NCBI GenBank assembly: GCA_029260415.1
Contig: JAJDDH010000149.1
Span: 1 to 7,549 of the forward strand
DNA length: 7,549 nucleotides
Source: Phycisphaerales bacterium
GTDB lineage: Bacteria; Planctomycetota; Phycisphaerae; Phycisphaerales; UBA1924
Reading direction: 5' to 3'
The notes under the pieces are model-generated. The model was given only the letters and a program-made list of their open reading frames with translations. It made no database searches and was not told where the DNA came from. The stretch's first letter is position 1. Each line of letters starts with the position of its first letter. Of this stretch, positions 5,685-7,549 are shown piece after piece. The translations under genes were made by a program, and so were the position numbers.

Positions 5685-5969
5685 TCAAACCCGGGTGGAG
5701 CCGGTGGGCGTGGTCTTCGGGCGCCCCGCGAGTCGGTGGGCGAGGCGCTGACCACGGTCCGTCGGCTCCGGGACGCCGTCGCCCGGGCCCCGCAAACGAA
5801 TGAATCCTTGCTGTTTGAGCTGAGTCCGCACGGACCACCAGCGGTCGCCAAAGCCGATCCAGAGCGCGTCATCGAACGCGTCGGGGAGCCCTCGTTCGAG
5901 GGCCCCGAGGGCCTTGAGCAGGGCGCCGCGGTCATGCTGACTCAATCGCATATCCTCCTCGCAGTTCAT
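5685..5969 (-). CDS. Unrecognised small protein, probable winged-helix fold
   Basis: 94 aa as drawn from the ATG at 5969. I do not recognise the family. After a polar start (MRLSQHDRGALLKALGALE, 7-25) comes DDALWIGFGDRWWSVRTQL (33-51), then QQGFIRLRG (53-61) and PTDRGQRLAHRL (69-80). The order helix, helix, 'GFI' strand, turn and 'T-x-x-G-x-x-L-A' helix is the pattern of a small winged helix of the PadR/MarR sort. The tail (81-94) is basic and Pro/Thr-rich. Third codon positions are strongly G/C, and a strong terminator follows, both supporting a real gene. The start is uncertain: the best ribosome binding site, AGGAGG, falls inside this reading and is too close to Met7 (ATG 5951), but 8 nt before a TTG at codon 9 (5945). 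The real protein may be 86-94 aa. DNA binding is inference; no target is visible. Its product could act on the divergent region 5970-6345. Confidence 0.65.
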   Translation of the reverse strand: MNCEEDMRLSQHDRGALLKALGALERGLPDAFDDALWIGFGDRWWSVRTQLKQQGFIRLRGPGDGVPEPTDRGQRLAHRLAGRPKTTPTGSTRV

Positions 5970-6286
5970 CGATGGCGCGGCGATGGCTCCGCATCATCAG
6001 GACACTCACACACACAGACGTACCTACCCCAAAGGGCTCGATCAGCGCCGGACGGAAACACAGTGCAAGCGCAGCGCGGGCCCAACCCGGCATTCGAATC
6101 GCATCGAGTTGTGTGGGTGAACGTGATCCGCGAGGGTCTGAACAAATCAGAAGGATCAGTGCTGGTATCGACCTCGCGACTCGGGCTCACCATTCAGGAA
6201 TCAGAGTCAATGTATCGGACACCCCCTATACGACCCATATTCCGGCGTGTTCCGAGCGGTTTCCGTTCTCACACACTAAAAATCGT

Positions 6287-6308
6287 TGCGACACGTGGTG
6301 TGCGACAC
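6287..6308 (+). repeat. Direct repeat TGCGACAC, 14-bp period, upstream of uvrB
   Basis: TGCGACAC occurs at 6287-6294 and again at 6301-6308, with the palindromic hexamer CACGTG (6292-6297) overlapping the first copy. The pair lies 38-59 bp before the uvrB start, where a regulator could contact the promoter. A period of 14 bp is not a clean helical turn, which weakens the case for a dimeric site. Confidence 0.3.
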
Positions 6309-6318
6309 AAACCGCGGC

Positions 6319-6332
6319 GTTCGCCTACGTTC
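6319..6332 (+). promoter_or_regulatory. GTTC-N6-GTTC direct repeat before uvrB, possible damage-response site
   Basis: GTTC at 6319-6322 and 6329-6332, ending 13 bp before the uvrB start. LexA of alphaproteobacteria recognises GTTC-N7-GTTC and uvrB is a common LexA target, so the resemblance is notable, but the spacer is one base short and the LexA site of this lineage is not known to me. Treat as suggestive only. Confidence 0.2.
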
Positions 6333-6345
6333 CTATGATCCCGTG

Positions 6346-7549
6346 ATGCCGCCCGAATCCAACCCATTCAAAGTTGTCAGCCCGTTTCAGCCCATGGGCG
6401 ATCAGCCCGCGGCAATCGACGCGCTCTCGGGCTCCATCGACGAGGGGAAGCGGAACCTGTGCCTGCTGGGCGCGACGGGCACGGGCAAGACGTTCACGAT
6501 GGCCAACGTCATCGAGCGGATCCAGAAGCCGACGCTGATCCTGAGCCACAACAAGACGCTGGCCGCCCAGCTGTTCGAGGAGCTGCGGGGGTTCTTCCCG
6601 CACAACTCGGTCAACTACTTCGTCAGCTACTACGACTACTACCAGCCCGAGGCGTACATCCCCGGGCGGGACATCTTCATCGAGAAGGACTCGAGCCGGA
6701 ACGATGATCTGGACCAGCTCCGCCTGGCCGCGACGAGCAACCTGCTCAGCCGGCGGGACTGCGTGGTGGTCGCCTCGGTCTCGTGCATCTTCGGGCTGGG
6801 CTCCCCCTCGGCCTACTCGGACAAGGTCCTGACGATCACCCGGGGCAGCGAGCTGAGCCGGCGGGACTTCTTCCTGGCCCTCAACGCGATGCAGTACAAG
6901 CGGTCGGACATCGAGTTCCAGCGCGGGACCTACCGGGCCCGGGGCGACGCGATCGAGGTCTGGCCCGCGTACGAGAAGTTCGCTGTCCGATTGGAGCTGT
7001 TCGGGGACGAGATCGACCGCCTGGAACTGATCAACCCGACCAGCGGCGAGCTGCTGGCCGAGGAACGCCAGTTCCACCTCTTCCCCGCGGTGCACTACGT
7101 GATGCCCGAGGAGCAGATGCAGCAGTCGATGGCGGCCATCCGCGAGGAGCTCAACGCCCGCGTGCTGGAGCTGCGGTCCGAGGGCAAGCTGCTCGAGGCC
7201 CAGCGCCTGCTCGCGCGGACGAAGTACGACCTGGAGATGATGGAGGAGATCGGGTTCTGCTCCGGGATCGAGAACTACAGCCGGTACATGGACGGGCGAG
7301 CGCCGGGGGAGCGCCCGTTCACGCTGCTGGATTACTTCGACTACGCGCCGGCGGGGCACGAGCGTGACGCCCCCGCCCAGGGGCACTCGGGCATCGGGCG
7401 CGACGTCGAGGAGGACGCCCGTCGTTTCGGTGTCGAACGCACCAACCTGGGCGACTGGCTCATCATCATCGACGAGTCGCACGTGACCATCCCCCAGATC
7501 CGCGCCATGTTCAACGGCGACAAGGCCCGCAAGACGGTTCTCGTGGAGC
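6346..7549 (+). CDS. uvrB: UvrABC excinuclease subunit B, 3' part outside window
   Basis: The first 401 codons of a protein normally about 670 aa long. UvrB is the ATP-dependent damage-verifying helicase of nucleotide excision repair: UvrA loads it on DNA, it clamps the lesion and then recruits UvrC for incision. Seen: the N-terminal FKVVSPFQPMGDQPAAIDAL (8-27), Walker A GATGTGKT (42-49), HNKTLAAQL (68-76), the damage-probing beta-hairpin region YYDYYQPEAYIPGRDIFIEK (95-114), SRRDCVVVASVSCIFGLG (135-152), EFQRGTYRARGD (190-201), the Walker B/DEAD-like IIIDESHVTIPQ (373-384) and MFNGDKARKTVLVE. Between LLDYF (327-331) and this last motif are 44 residues where E. coli UvrB has about 8, a clear insertion. 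The ATG at 6346 is chosen because family members start about 5-10 residues before FKxVSPF; an in-frame GTG directly precedes it. No Shine-Dalgarno is visible, so initiation may be leaderless or SD-independent. Confidence 0.97.
   Translation, partial: MPPESNPFKVVSPFQPMGDQPAAIDALSGSIDEGKRNLCLLGATGTGKTFTMANVIERIQKPTLILSHNKTLAAQLFEELRGFFPHNSVNYFVSYYDYYQPEAYIPGRDIFIEKDSSRNDDLDQLRLAATSNLLSRRDCVVVASVSCIFGLGSPSAYSDKVLTITRGSELSRRDFFLALNAMQYKRSDIEFQRGTYRARGDAIEVWPAYEKFAVRLELFGDEIDRLELINPTSGELLAEERQFHLFPAVHYVMPEEQMQQSMAAIREELNARVLELRSEGKLLEAQRLLARTKYDLEMMEEIGFCSGIENYSRYMDGRAPGERPFTLLDYFDYAPAGHERDAPAQGHSGIGRDVEEDARRFGVERTNLGDWLIIIDESHVTIPQIRAMFNGDKARKTVLVE

Larger units (their letters stand above)
5970..6345. 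other. Divergent intergenic region between the small gene and uvrB
   Basis: 376 bp with no credible gene. Codon-position bias is lost here and the sequence is AT-richer than its surroundings, especially 6190-6285. It must hold promoters for both flanking genes, but I found no convincing -35/-10 pair. AT-rich hexamers that might serve as -10 elements on the plus strand are TATACG (6227-6232), CATATT (6236-6241) and TAAAAA (6277-6282). It also holds a short CA-repeat run near 6007-6016 and the two repeat pairs listed separately. No tRNA, terminator or conserved RNA was recognised. Confidence 0.6.

Noticed and set aside
5628..5945. 9-bp inverted repeat TTGAGTCAG (5628-5636) and CTGACTCAA (5937-5945) around the small gene
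   Set aside because: A pair this short is expected by chance within about a kilobase, and there is no target-site duplication or transposase to suggest mobility.
6090..6115. TTCGAAT reminiscent of a tRNA T-loop
   Set aside because: Flanking bases do not pair into a 5-bp T-stem on either strand and no acceptor or anticodon arm can be built around it.
5966..6193. 75-codon minus-strand frame ending in an ATGA overlap with the small gene
   Set aside because: The overlap looks operon-like, but third codon positions are not G/C-biased, there is no ribosome binding site that I can see, and the Cys/Ser/Arg-rich sequence resembles no protein.
5478..6338. 286-codon plus-strand open frame across the small gene and the uvrB upstream region
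   Set aside because: Covers a strong opposite-strand terminator and the winged-helix-like gene, runs through the non-coding region, and shows no domain pattern.

Overview
The window reads as chromosomal DNA of a high-GC bacterium, most likely a planctomycete of the class Phycisphaerae. This rests on three observations: strongly GC-rich third codon positions, two secreted proteins ending in the duplicated dockerin-like tail (…DFSDVLDFL… twice, then a final Cys-Pro or Cys-Gly) common in that class, and tandem M64-type peptidases. This is recognition from sequence; no search was run. I see no insertion sequence, CRISPR array, tRNA or rRNA.

Left part (1-1718, minus strand): a tight three-gene operon. 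Transcription order is an AHSA1-type SRPBCC ligand-binding protein, a DinB-fold protein overlapping it by 17 bp, and, 12 bp later, an ArsR-type winged-helix regulator fused to a second SRPBCC domain that runs off the left edge. A 112-bp AT-richer gap (1719-1830) carries an imperfect palindrome over a plausible minus-strand promoter and separates the operon from a divergent TPR protein (1831-2361, plus strand). A working model is that the ArsR part represses its own operon and the SRPBCC parts bind an unknown small hydrophobic ligand.

Centre (2376-5405, minus strand): two paralogous secreted zinc peptidases of family M64, 111 bp apart, each with a signal peptide, HELGH…DEY motif, Met-turn-like SMMR, a C-terminal beta-rich region and a dockerin-like tail. 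The downstream one ends 14 bp from the end of the convergent TPR gene. The spacer and both leaders hold GC-rich hairpins.

Right part: a strong minus-strand intrinsic terminator (5551-5601) ends the transcript of an unrecognised ~86-94 aa gene (5685-5969, minus) that looks like a small winged-helix protein. A 376-bp divergent region (5970-6345) with short repeats leads to uvrB (6346 to the right edge, plus strand), the damage-recognition helicase of nucleotide excision repair, which carries an unusual insertion of about 36 residues just before its Walker B motif.

The four blocks look functionally independent. No whole new system can be demonstrated. The best leads are the one-component ArsR-SRPBCC fusion with a possible internal start, the paired tailed M64 peptidases, the UvrB insertion and the small orphan regulator-like gene.
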